12,141 bases of DNA from Roseovarius sp. UBA6217 (GTDB lineage Bacteria; Pseudomonadota; Alphaproteobacteria; Rhodobacterales; Rhodobacteraceae). Positions 5,859 through 12,110 of the stretch are shown one piece after another. A program made the translations under genes and the position numbers. A model generated the notes under the pieces. It saw only the letters and a list, made by a program, of their open reading frames with translations. It searched no databases and had not been told where the DNA came from. The stretch lies in assembly GCA_002421985.1 (NCBI GenBank), contig DISF01000057.1, forward strand, positions 1-12,141. Direction: 5' to 3'. Position 1 is the stretch's first letter. The number at the start of each line of letters is the position of its first letter.

Positions 5859-7395
5859 AAAGACCTCGACCATGCGGCTCAGATCGGTGCGGCTGCGCAA
5901 CCCGATGGAGATGGCCGGGATCGCGAACGGGCGCGACATCACCCGGCCCTGGATCGGCCCGCTGCTGGAGCCCACGGACCCGATCCTGCGCGCGCGCGGC
6001 GGCGGCAGTTTCGACATCTACAAGCCGATCCTGACCGATCCGCAGGTCAAATCGGTGATGGCGCAGCGGATATCGGCGGTCACGAGCCGCGAATGGGAGG
6101 TGGTGGCGGGCGACGAGAGCCGCGCGGCCGCGCGCGCGGCGGACTGGCTGCGCGACGAGATATCCGCCATGAAGTTCGACCGGCTGACCGAGAAGATGCT
6201 CTGGGGCCTCTTCTACGGATATTCGGTGGCCGAGCAGATGTTTCGCCGCGACGGGCAGCTTTGGGGCTGGGAAGACATCCGCGTGCGCGACCGGGTGCGG
6301 TTTCGCTTTGACGAGGCGTGTGGCCTGCGCCTGCTGACCATGTCGAACATGCTGGTGGGCGAGGAGATGCCACCCGAGAAGTTCTGGGTGTTCTCCACCG
6401 GGGCGGACCATGATGACGAGCCTTACGGTCTGGGCCTTGCGCATTGGCTCTACTGGCCGGTCTGGTTCAAGCGCAACGGCTTGAAACTCTGGCTCATCGC
6501 GCTCGACAAGTTCGGGATGCCGACGGCGCGGGGCAAGTATCATTCGGGCGCGACCGAGGAGGACCAGAAGAAGCTGCTTGAGGCCGTCATGGCGATCCGC
6601 TCGGAGGCCGGGATCATCATCCCCGAGGGGATGGATATCGAGCTTCTCTCGGCCCCCTCTGGGGCGAGCACGCTCGATTACAAGGCGCTGCACGACACGA
6701 TGGATGCCGCGATCTCGAAGATCGTGCTGTCGCAGACCATGACGACCGATAACGGGTCGAGCCGGTCCCAGGCCGAGGTGCATCAGGATGTGGGCGACGC
6801 CGTCAAGAAGTCCGATGCCGATCTTGTGTGCCAGAGCTTCAACGAGGGGCCGGTGGCGCGGCTGTCGGAGTTCAATTTCCCCGGCGTGGCCCCGCCGATG
6901 GTCTGGCGCAAGATGGACGATCCCGAGGACACCTCGGCGGCGGTCGAGCGCGACAGCAAGCTGCACGCGATCGGCTGGCAGATGACCGAGGAGCGGGTGA
7001 AGGAGACCTACGGTGACGGCTATGAGCGCGCCGCGACCCCGGAGACGGGCCCCGCGCCGGAGTTCGCCGAGCACCGGGCCGAGCACCGGCATGACAGCGC
7101 GCTCGATGATCTGGCCCGCGCGATCATCGAAGAGGGCCACGCAGAAGAGGCAGCCGCGCCGCTTTTCGCCGATATCGCGGCCCTGCTGGCGGGGATTGGC
7201 CCCGATGACACGCTCGAAGACCTGCGCGCGCGGCTCGACGGCTTGCGCGACCGGCCCGGAGACCCGAAGCCCCTGACCGATCTTCTGACCGAGGCGAGCT
7301 TTGCCGCGCGTCTGGCGGGCGAGCTGGGCGCGGTGGTCGATGACGGCGAGCTGCCCGCCGGGCAGGACAGCCTGCCCGGCGCGGTGGCCCCGTGA
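5851..7395 (+). CDS. Portal protein, DUF935 family (Mu gp29-like)
   Basis: A 514-residue protein. The ATG at 5851 follows GGAGGG at 5838-5843. It should form the dodecameric ring at one capsid vertex through which DNA enters and leaves. DUF935 hallmarks are plain in the first 420 residues: 'ILTDPQVKSVMAQRISAVTS' (60-79), 'LWGLFYGYSVAEQMF', 'EKFWVFSTGADHDDEPYGLG', 'WFKRNGLKLWLIALDKFGMP' and 'SKIVLSQTMTTDNGSSRSQ'. The final 90 residues are acidic and helical. The gene sits directly between terminase and gpF, as in Mu, and overlaps the gpF-like gene by a GTGA junction. Intact and confidently assigned. Confidence 0.95.
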   Translation: MARKTSTMRLRSVRLRNPMEMAGIANGRDITRPWIGPLLEPTDPILRARGGGSFDIYKPILTDPQVKSVMAQRISAVTSREWEVVAGDESRAAARAADWLRDEISAMKFDRLTEKMLWGLFYGYSVAEQMFRRDGQLWGWEDIRVRDRVRFRFDEACGLRLLTMSNMLVGEEMPPEKFWVFSTGADHDDEPYGLGLAHWLYWPVWFKRNGLKLWLIALDKFGMPTARGKYHSGATEEDQKKLLEAVMAIRSEAGIIIPEGMDIELLSAPSGASTLDYKALHDTMDAAISKIVLSQTMTTDNGSSRSQAEVHQDVGDAVKKSDADLVCQSFNEGPVARLSEFNFPGVAPPMVWRKMDDPEDTSAAVERDSKLHAIGWQMTEERVKETYGDGYERAATPETGPAPEFAEHRAEHRHDSALDDLARAIIEEGHAEEAAAPLFADIAALLAGIGPDDTLEDLRARLDGLRDRPGDPKPLTDLLTEASFAARLAGELGAVVDDGELPAGQDSLPGAVAP

Positions 7396-8717
7396 TCGAC
7401 GCGCTCAAACGCCTGCGCCCCGAGGAGGCGCTTGCCTTCTTCCGCGCAAAAGGGCTTGCGCCGCCCGACGCGCGGTTCGATTACCGCGACGTGTGGCGCA
7501 ACGAGCACGCCAGCAATTTCGTGGTCGCCAAGGCGATGCGCGACGAGGTGCTGGAGACGATCCGGGGCGCGCTCGATCGTGCGCTGGAGGGGGGCGGCAC
7601 GCTTGCCAGTTTCATGGACGAGCTGGAGCCGGAGCTGAAGCGCCTCGGCTGGTGGGGGCGGGGCATGGAGCGCGACCCATTGACCGGCGCGCTGAAGAAT
7701 GTCCAGCTCGGCTCGCCGCGCCGGTTGCGGGTGATCTTCGACGCCAATATGCGCGCCGCCCACGCCGCCGGGAAATGGGCGCGCATCGAGCGTGTCAAGG
7801 ATGCCTTCCCGTTCCTGCGCTATGTCCAGATCCAGCGCGACACCAAGCGCGAAGAGCACGCGCGCTATCATGATCTGATCCGCCCCGTCGACGATCCGGT
7901 ATGGGAGCGCATCTATCCGCCCAATGGCTGGCGCTGCGGCTGCACTGTCCAGCAACTGAGCCAGGCGATGATGGACCGGCGCGGCATGAGCGTGACCGAG
8001 GATTTCACGCTAAAGGAGCGCGGCGTGCTCAACAAGCGCACCGGGCAGATCGAGCCCACGGCGCTCGGGGTCGATCCCGCCTGGGACGGCAATCCGGGAA
8101 AGGCGTGGCTCGATCTGGGCGGGCGGCACGGGCCAATATCTGGCGGGCTGCCCTCGGAGGCGGCGGCGACCGAGCTTGGCTTTGTCTCCCGCGCGCGCCT
8201 TCTGGGGATGACCGGCGGGCGCGGTCATCTGGGTGCCCTCGATCTTGCGACGGGGAATGAGATCGACTGGAGCATCGAGGCTGGGGACCGGGCCGGGATC
8301 AGCAGCGCGATGCGCGCAGCCCTTGCCGCGGCCCCGGAGAATGTCGGTCTCGTGCGCAACCTTTCGGGTGCGCCTGCCCTCGGAGCCGATGATATCGGCG
8401 ATCTTCTCGCCACGCGCGCAGGATCGTTGCTCGGCGTGACGGTGGACGGGACGCTCGCGCGCGCCGTCCTGGCCCGCGATACGACCCTTTCGCGCGCGGC
8501 GCTGGACGCGCTGGCGAGACGGGCGCAAGACCTCGCCCTGGGCCTTGCGCGCGGGGAGGAGGCAGAGCTGATCGCGCGCCTCGCCCTGACCCGCGCGCTT
8601 CGGCGGTCGGGGGCGGTGGTGATATCAGAACGTCTCGGCCCCGCCACTGCGCAGACCAGGGCGCGGCTGGAGGCCAGCGTCGCGCGGATCGCCGGGCAGC
8701 TCTCGGATGGTATCTGA
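7392..8717 (+). CDS. gpF / MuF minor head protein (Mu gp30-like) with long C-terminal extension
   Basis: A 441-residue protein with GTG start at 7392, overlapping the portal stop. Residues about 28-245 are the MuF head morphogenesis region: 'FDYRDVWRNEHASNFVVAKA', 'RRLRVIFDANMRAAHAAGKW', 'QIQRDTKREEHARYHDL' and the hallmark 'YPPNGWRCGCTVQQLS' (175-190). MuF proteins are minor capsid components, some ejected with DNA. The C-terminal half is not part of the core. At 278-360 it runs 'LGALDLATGNEI', a helix, then 'VGLVRNLSGAPALGADDI' and 'LLGVTVDGTLARAVL'. This looks to me like the JAB/RadC domain order with the His-x-His-Pro metal motif lost. Residues 362-441 are Ala/Arg-rich helices. MuF proteins often carry variable C-terminal enzyme or toxin domains. 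The gene is intact; the role of the extension is unknown. Confidence 0.92.
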   Translation: MIDALKRLRPEEALAFFRAKGLAPPDARFDYRDVWRNEHASNFVVAKAMRDEVLETIRGALDRALEGGGTLASFMDELEPELKRLGWWGRGMERDPLTGALKNVQLGSPRRLRVIFDANMRAAHAAGKWARIERVKDAFPFLRYVQIQRDTKREEHARYHDLIRPVDDPVWERIYPPNGWRCGCTVQQLSQAMMDRRGMSVTEDFTLKERGVLNKRTGQIEPTALGVDPAWDGNPGKAWLDLGGRHGPISGGLPSEAAATELGFVSRARLLGMTGGRGHLGALDLATGNEIDWSIEAGDRAGISSAMRAALAAAPENVGLVRNLSGAPALGADDIGDLLATRAGSLLGVTVDGTLARAVLARDTTLSRAALDALARRAQDLALGLARGEEAELIARLALTRALRRSGAVVISERLGPATAQTRARLEASVARIAGQLSDGI

Positions 8718-8748
8718 GGGCGATTTTGGCCGATCAGGCGGCGCGAGC

Positions 8749-8885
8749 GCAGGCCTGAGCGCCCCCTTGTGGCGCAATGCCCTCAACGAGCGCCGTTAAA
8801 TACCCTTTCAATACCCCCCTCGGGCCTTTCGCGACCCAACCCCCGCGCGGGCCGGAACCGCACTCAGCGGGGCGCTCAAGCCTGC
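8749..8885. repeat. Inverted repeat, two 17-bp arms with one mismatch
   Basis: The left arm GCAGGCCTGAGCGCCCC (8749-8765) and right arm GGGGCGCTCAAGCCTGC (8869-8885) are reverse complements at 16 of 17 positions. The mismatch is C8755 against A8879. They enclose 103 bp with smaller stems such as GGCGC (8772-8776) with GCGCC (8790-8794). I see no flanking target duplication and no coding content inside, so a MITE-like remnant, a structured RNA or a binding/topology site are all open. The repeat itself is directly visible; its role is not. Confidence 0.75.
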
Positions 8886-8916
8886 TGGGGCCGATGGAGG
8901 CTTGCCCGGAGCCGGT

Positions 8917-8949
8917 GGCCGGGGATAGAGTGGTGATATCGCCCCGGCC
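8917..8949. repeat. 8-bp perfect GC dyad upstream of gene I
   Basis: GGCCGGGG (8917-8924) and CCCCGGCC (8942-8949) are exact reverse complements separated by 17 bp. The dyad lies about 12 bp upstream of TATAAG (8961-8966) and could mark an activator or repressor site. In DNA this GC-rich an 8-bp dyad can also arise by chance, so I give it modest weight. Confidence 0.4.
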
Positions 8950-8968
8950 CATCTGCCACATATAAGGT

Positions 8969-9017
8969 GAAGCCCTTCATCTGATCCGGCCCCGGTTCAG
9001 GCCCTAATGTCGGGCCA
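8969..9017 (+). promoter_or_regulatory. Putative activator-dependent late promoter before gene I (PI-like)
   Basis: GAAGCCCTTCATCTGA (8969-8984) matches the element before the endolysin at 14 of 16 positions. The two differences fall at the centre of the dyad (CC for GG), which keeps it palindromic. Again exactly 20 nt follow before a weak -10-like hexamer, here TAATGT (9005-9010). A start of transcription about 7 nt later would fall at or next to the ATG of gene I (9017), so the message could be leaderless. An alternative -10, TATAAG at 8961-8966, would give a leader of about 45 nt. Promoter role is inferred by comparison with Mu PI. Confidence 0.5.
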
Positions 9018-10228
9018 TGACACAGCCGCTTCACATCTTCCGCGCCGGTCGCCACACCGCCATGTCGGGCCAGAGCCTCGAGTTCTCCGAGGCGCAGGTG
9101 GGGGCCATCGCCGCCGCCTACGACCCGGCCCTGCACGAGGCCCCGATCGTCATCGGCCACCCGCGCGCCGACGCCCCGGCCTATGGCTGGGTGAAGTCCC
9201 TGCGCGCCGAGGGGGCCGAGCTTTTTGCCGAGCCCGATCAGGTCGAGCCTGCCTTCGCCGAGATGGTGAGCGCGGGGCGCTTCAAGAAGATCAGCGCCAG
9301 CTTCTATCCCCCGAAGGCGGCGGCAAACCCTGCACCGGGCAGCTATTATCTCAAGCATGTCGGCTTTCTGGGTGCGCAGCCCCCGGCGATCAAGGGGCTG
9401 AAGCCCGCCGAATTTGCCGAGGACGGCGAGGCCGTGACGCTGGAGCTTGATTTCTCGGAGGCGGAGATCGCCGGACTTGCCTCGGCCGGGTTCGGCGGGC
9501 TGCGCCGGGTTGTCGCTGGCCTGCGTGACTGGCTGCTCGCCTCGCAGGGGCAGGAGGTGGCCGACCGGATCGTGCCCGCCCATGAGATCGAGAGCATCCG
9601 CACCACCGAGGAATTCATGCGCAACCAGATCGAGCGGGCTGGCGGGGAGACCCCCGTGCCCGGATTTGCCGAGACCGACCCCACGCGCCGCCTCGATGCG
9701 CGCGCGGGTGAGCTGGCCGAAGATGCCACCCCCACAGAAGGAGAAAACGACATGTCCGGCACGGACAAACAGACCCCAGAGGAACGGCTGGCCGCGCTGG
9801 AGGCGCGCGAGGCCGAGATCGCGGCGAAGGAGGCGGCTTTTGCCGAGGCCCGCGCCGCGGCGCGCCGCGCCGAGGATGCGGCGCTGCTTGATGCGCTGGC
9901 CAAAGATGGTCGGATCGCGCCGGGGCTCAAGCCCGAGATGGCGGCCTTCATGGAGGCGCTCGATGCCGAAGCCGAGGTATCCTTTGCCGAGGGCAAGGCC
10001 GCCAGCCCGCGCGCGTGGTTTCGCGATCTGCTGTCCCGGCAAACCAAACCGCTGATCGATTTCAGCGAGCGCGCGGGCGGCGGCACCGTCCCGCAGATCA
10101 AGACCCACAGCGACATCACCGCCGCCGCGAACCTGCTGGTTCGCCAGGCCGAGGAAGAGGGCCGCGCGCTCAGCTTCGCGGAAGCGGTGCGCGCGGTCGC
10201 AGACAGGATGGAGAGCGACAATGCCTAA
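9017..10228 (+). CDS. I: Mu protein I-like prohead protease with C-terminal scaffold region
   Basis: A 403-residue protein. The start at ATG 9017 fits the family N-terminus ('MTQPLHIFRAGRHTAMSGQS'), although there is no ribosome-binding site in front; the next in-frame ATG at 9062 would remove conserved residues. The protease part (1-135) includes 'APIVIGHPRADAPAYGWVKS' with His48, and 'GRFKKISASFYP' with Ser93 or Ser95 as likely catalytic residues. It ends 'LKHVGFLGAQPPAIKGL'. Family members process scaffold and capsid proteins during prohead maturation. A linker (135-245) leads to residues 246-403, which are also made separately as scaffold from an internal start. The stop overlaps the DUF2190 gene by 8 bp. 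Confident. Confidence 0.93.
   Translation: MTQPLHIFRAGRHTAMSGQSLEFSEAQVGAIAAAYDPALHEAPIVIGHPRADAPAYGWVKSLRAEGAELFAEPDQVEPAFAEMVSAGRFKKISASFYPPKAAANPAPGSYYLKHVGFLGAQPPAIKGLKPAEFAEDGEAVTLELDFSEAEIAGLASAGFGGLRRVVAGLRDWLLASQGQEVADRIVPAHEIESIRTTEEFMRNQIERAGGETPVPGFAETDPTRRLDARAGELAEDATPTEGENDMSGTDKQTPEERLAALEAREAEIAAKEAAFAEARAAARRAEDAALLDALAKDGRIAPGLKPEMAAFMEALDAEAEVSFAEGKAASPRAWFRDLLSRQTKPLIDFSERAGGGTVPQIKTHSDITAAANLLVRQAEEEGRALSFAEAVRAVADRMESDNA
9736..9743 (+). promoter_or_regulatory. Internal ribosome-binding site for the nested scaffold gene
   Basis: AGAAGGAG lies inside the protease I gene, 8 nt before an in-frame ATG at 9752. It is one of the best Shine-Dalgarno matches in the window, stronger than that of most stand-alone genes here, and gene I itself has none. 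Such a site in the middle of a gene is expected only if a shorter product is made from it. Confidence 0.82.
9752..10228 (+). CDS. Z: Nested scaffold protein Z, in frame within protease I
   Basis: A 158-residue product read in the same frame as the end of gene I, from ATG 9752 behind an AGAAGGAG site. It begins 'MSGTDKQTPEERLAALEARE' and continues as an Ala/Glu-rich coiled coil (about 8-48), the usual appearance of head scaffolds. 'DGRIAPGLKPEMAAFMEAL' follows, and the C-terminal 40 residues are helical and likely bind the capsid protein. In Mu, Z is the C-terminal part of I made by internal initiation, and lambda C/Nu3 is the same design. The scaffold should guide assembly of the capsid protein encoded just downstream and then be destroyed by the protease. 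Strongly supported by the ribosome site and the protein pattern. Confidence 0.85.
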   Translation: MSGTDKQTPEERLAALEAREAEIAAKEAAFAEARAAARRAEDAALLDALAKDGRIAPGLKPEMAAFMEALDAEAEVSFAEGKAASPRAWFRDLLSRQTKPLIDFSERAGGGTVPQIKTHSDITAAANLLVRQAEEEGRALSFAEAVRAVADRMESDNA

Positions 10229-10586
10229 CCCCGGACCGTTCATCAAATCCTACCGCGCCGAAGTGGCCATCACGGGCCGCAGCGTGGTCAAGTTCGGCGC
10301 GTCGGGTGGCGTCGTGCCCTCTGTGGCGGCCACCGACCGCGCCATCGGCATCACCGATCAGCTCGACGCGGCCCCCGGCGACATGGTCGATGTGATCATG
10401 TCGGGCTCGGCCGAGCTCAAGCTTTCCGGTGCGGTCGCGGCGGGCCAGTCGGTGCGCGGGGCCGCGGGCGGCGCGGGTGTCGCGGCGGCCGCCGGCGCGG
10501 GCAACGTGGCCGTGGGTTTCGCGCTCGCGGATGGCGTGGCCAATGACATCATCGACGTGGCCATCGCCCGTCATTGCGTGACCTGA
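10221..10586 (+). CDS. DUF2190 family capsid-associated protein
   Basis: A 121-residue protein from ATG 10221, starting within the last codons of gene I. The pattern 'VAITGRSVVKFGA', 'DRAIGITDQLDAAPGDMVDV' and 'SGSAELKLSGAVAAGQSVRG' is that of DUF2190. These small beta-rich proteins are usually found next to the major capsid gene and thought to decorate or stabilise the shell. A Gly/Ala-rich run (about 70-98) precedes the last strand. Classical Mu lacks this family at this site, so the gene marks a variant head block. It is followed after 18 bp by the major capsid gene. Confidence 0.8.
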   Translation: MPNPGPFIKSYRAEVAITGRSVVKFGASGGVVPSVAATDRAIGITDQLDAAPGDMVDVIMSGSAELKLSGAVAAGQSVRGAAGGAGVAAAAGAGNVAVGFALADGVANDIIDVAIARHCVT

Positions 10587-10604
10587 TCCTGAAGGAGCCG
10601 ATCC

Positions 10605-11564
10605 ATGAGCACTCCGAGACCCTTTCCCGTTGACGCGGCGATGACCGCGATCGCGGTCAATTTCCGCAACCCCGATGTGAGCTTCATCGCCGACGGGCTG
10701 ATGCCCCTTGTCGGCGTGGTCAGCCCGCGTTTCAAGTGGACCTGGTTTCCGCCCGAGCAGTTCTTCACCGTCCCCGACACGCTCATCGGGCGCAAGGGCA
10801 TCCCGCAGGAGATGGAATTCGGCGGCGAGGAGCGGGATGCCTCGGTCAACGATTACGCCCTCGATGTCACCATTCCGCTCACCGACATCACTGACGCCGC
10901 CGCCGGGCGGGCCAACGGCACCTCCAATATCGACCCCGAGGCGCTGGCGGTGCAGGGCATGGCACACGCCATGCAGATCGACCGCGAAAAGCGGGTCGCG
11001 GCGATGGTGCAGGATGCGGCGAATTACGACGCGGCCAACGTGGTTCCGTTGGCGGGCGCGGGCAAGTTCAGCGATCCCGCCTCTGATCCCATCGGCGTTA
11101 TCACGGAGGCGCTCAACAGCAGCTTCACGGGCCGGTTCAACGTCATGGCCACCAACCGGCGGACGCTTTCGGCGCTGGCCACCCACCCCCAGATCGTCAA
11201 GGCCACCAACCGCAACAGCGGGGATGCAGGCATCGCCACGCGGCAAGCCATCGCTGATCTGTTCGAGTTGAACGAAATCCTCGTCGGCGAGAGTTTCGTC
11301 AACACTGCGCGCAAGGGACAGGCCGCCGCGATCCAGCCCGTGTGGGGCAACAACATCGCGCTTTTGCACCGCGACACGCAGGCCGGGCCGGACAGCCCGT
11401 TCCCGGCATGGGGCTGGACGGCGCAATTTGGCACCCGCGTGGCAAGCCGATGGCAAGTCCGCGAGAACGGCATCGAGGGCGCGATGCGGCTGCGCGTCGG
11501 CTGGCGTGTGCGCGAGGTCGTCTCGGCCCCGTCCGCCGGTTACCTGATCCAGAACGCGATTTGA
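10605..11564 (+). CDS. Major capsid protein
   Basis: A 319-residue protein with ATG at 10605 behind GAAGGAG (10591-10597), a strong ribosome site suited to an abundant product. Typical features are 'VNFRNPDVSFIADGLMPLV' near the N-terminus, 'FTVPDTLIGRKGIPQEMEFG', 'DYALDVTIPLTDI', 'THPQIVKATNRNSGDAGIAT', 'ELNEILVGESFVNTARKGQ' and 'GWTAQFGTRVA'. It ends 'AGYLIQNAI'. I recognise this as a capsid family common in proteobacterial prophages and probably HK97-folded. It does not read like Mu gpT itself. Its position after protease/scaffold and DUF2190 supports the call. Intact. Confidence 0.87.
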   Translation: MSTPRPFPVDAAMTAIAVNFRNPDVSFIADGLMPLVGVVSPRFKWTWFPPEQFFTVPDTLIGRKGIPQEMEFGGEERDASVNDYALDVTIPLTDITDAAAGRANGTSNIDPEALAVQGMAHAMQIDREKRVAAMVQDAANYDAANVVPLAGAGKFSDPASDPIGVITEALNSSFTGRFNVMATNRRTLSALATHPQIVKATNRNSGDAGIATRQAIADLFELNEILVGESFVNTARKGQAAAIQPVWGNNIALLHRDTQAGPDSPFPAWGWTAQFGTRVASRWQVRENGIEGAMRLRVGWRVREVVSAPSAGYLIQNAI

Positions 11565-11574
11565 GGGGCACATC

Positions 11575-11934
11575 ATGAGCTATCGCATCCTGCGCACGGT
11601 GATCGCCGCCGCCCGGCTGGAGGCCGGGACCGAGGCCCGCGCCGAAGATATCGGCACGCCCGATGATATCGCCCTGCTGATCTATCTGGGCGCGATCGAG
11701 GAGGCGGGCGGTGACGCGTCTGCGCCCGCCGATCCGGGCAAGATCGACGCCGCGCTGGTGCAGGCCTTGGCCGAGGCGATCAACAAGCTGCCCGAGGACG
11801 CTTTTGACGCGGGCGGCAAGCCAAAGGTCAAGGCGCTGGAGGCGGCACTGCCCGAGCACAAGGACCGGATCACCGCCGCGCTGCGCGACGCGGTCTGGGA
11901 CGAGATGAAGGCCGCCGCCGACGAGGCGGGCTGA
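11575..11934 (+). CDS. Mu gp35 / FluMu-like small structural-region protein
   Basis: A 119-residue protein from ATG 11575, with GAGGGG (11563-11568) overlapping the capsid gene stop. There are two small parts. The first (1-42, 'RILRTVIAAARLEAGTEARA' to 'LLIYLGAIEEAG') looks like the FluMu N-terminal module. The second (55-112) carries 'DAGGKPKVKALEAALPE' and 'ITAALRDAVWDEM', the pattern of Mu gp35 (HI1506-related) proteins. Its place right after the capsid gene is as in Mu. The function is unknown; a role in head completion or head-tail joining is often supposed. The frame stays open for 43 codons beyond its TGA. Confidence 0.72.
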   Translation: MSYRILRTVIAAARLEAGTEARAEDIGTPDDIALLIYLGAIEEAGGDASAPADPGKIDAALVQALAEAINKLPEDAFDAGGKPKVKALEAALPEHKDRITAALRDAVWDEMKAAADEAG

Positions 11935-12110
11935 AATTCCAGAGCGAAAGGATCAATCGCGACCCTCACGGGCACATCGGGCGACAACCAGACCCCGCCG
12001 GAGGCGATCCGAGTAGGCGCGGCCCCACGCGAATTGGAGCCTGCAACGTCTGAGACATGGACGTGACAGCCGGGAGAGACCGGCACTGATTTGCAAGGAG
12101 GCCAGGCAGC
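11935..12110. other. 176-bp gap between gp35-like gene and the next gene
   Basis: No convincing gene here. The gp35 frame continues open after its TGA from 11935 to the next TGA at 12064-12066, but with no start codon or ribosome site. Two small adjacent hairpins can be drawn: ACGTC/GACGT (12046-12050 with 12060-12064) and GCCGG/CCGGC (12069-12073 with 12080-12084). I see no copy of the GAAG-SS-CTTC element and no good promoter or terminator. Confidence 0.5.

Larger units (their letters stand above)
8718..9016. other. 299-bp non-coding gap between gpF-like and protease I genes
   Basis: This is the only large gap inside the head block, where all other genes are within about 20 bp or overlap. 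I find no convincing gene: the short open frames of 62 (+) and 75 (-) codons have odd composition, no ribosome site and no family resemblance. It holds a 17-bp imperfect inverted repeat spanning 8749-8885, an 11-bp-spaced repeat of AATACCC (8799-8805 and 8810-8816), an 8-bp GC dyad (8917-8924 and 8942-8949), TATAAG at 8961-8966 and the shared dyad at 8969-8984. In Mu the G-I junction holds both the PI promoter and the strong gyrase site, so this is a plausible place for regulatory or topological DNA signals. Mu gene G has no counterpart here. Confidence 0.7.

Noticed and set aside
5776..7140. 454-codon minus-strand open frame opposite the portal
   Set aside because: Shadow of the DUF935 gene, with no recognisable motifs and no operon context.
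8223..8717. An active nuclease or ADP-ribosyltransferase toxin at the end of the MuF protein
   Set aside because: No H-x-H-P, HNH, or R-S-E type active-site residues are visible; only a degenerate JAB-like outline can be argued.
8749..8885. A classical intrinsic terminator or an insertion sequence at the 17-bp inverted repeat
   Set aside because: The 103-bp spacing and absence of a U-run do not fit a terminator. No transposase fragment or target duplication is present.
8734..8965. Small open frames in the F-I gap (62 codons + strand, 75 codons - strand)
   Set aside because: No ribosome site, unusual Pro/Gly/Ser-rich products, and they overlap the inverted repeats. They are better explained as non-coding.
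9007..9450. Alternative frame starting at ATG 9007
   Set aside because: It runs in another frame through the conserved protease motifs and gives an Arg-rich product with no family likeness.
8876..10246. 456-codon minus-strand open frame opposite protease I
   Set aside because: Shadow of gene I with biased composition; the + strand product is a clear family member.
10170..11576. 468-codon minus-strand open frame opposite the capsid genes
   Set aside because: Shadow of DUF2190 and the major capsid gene, spanning the boundary of two real genes.
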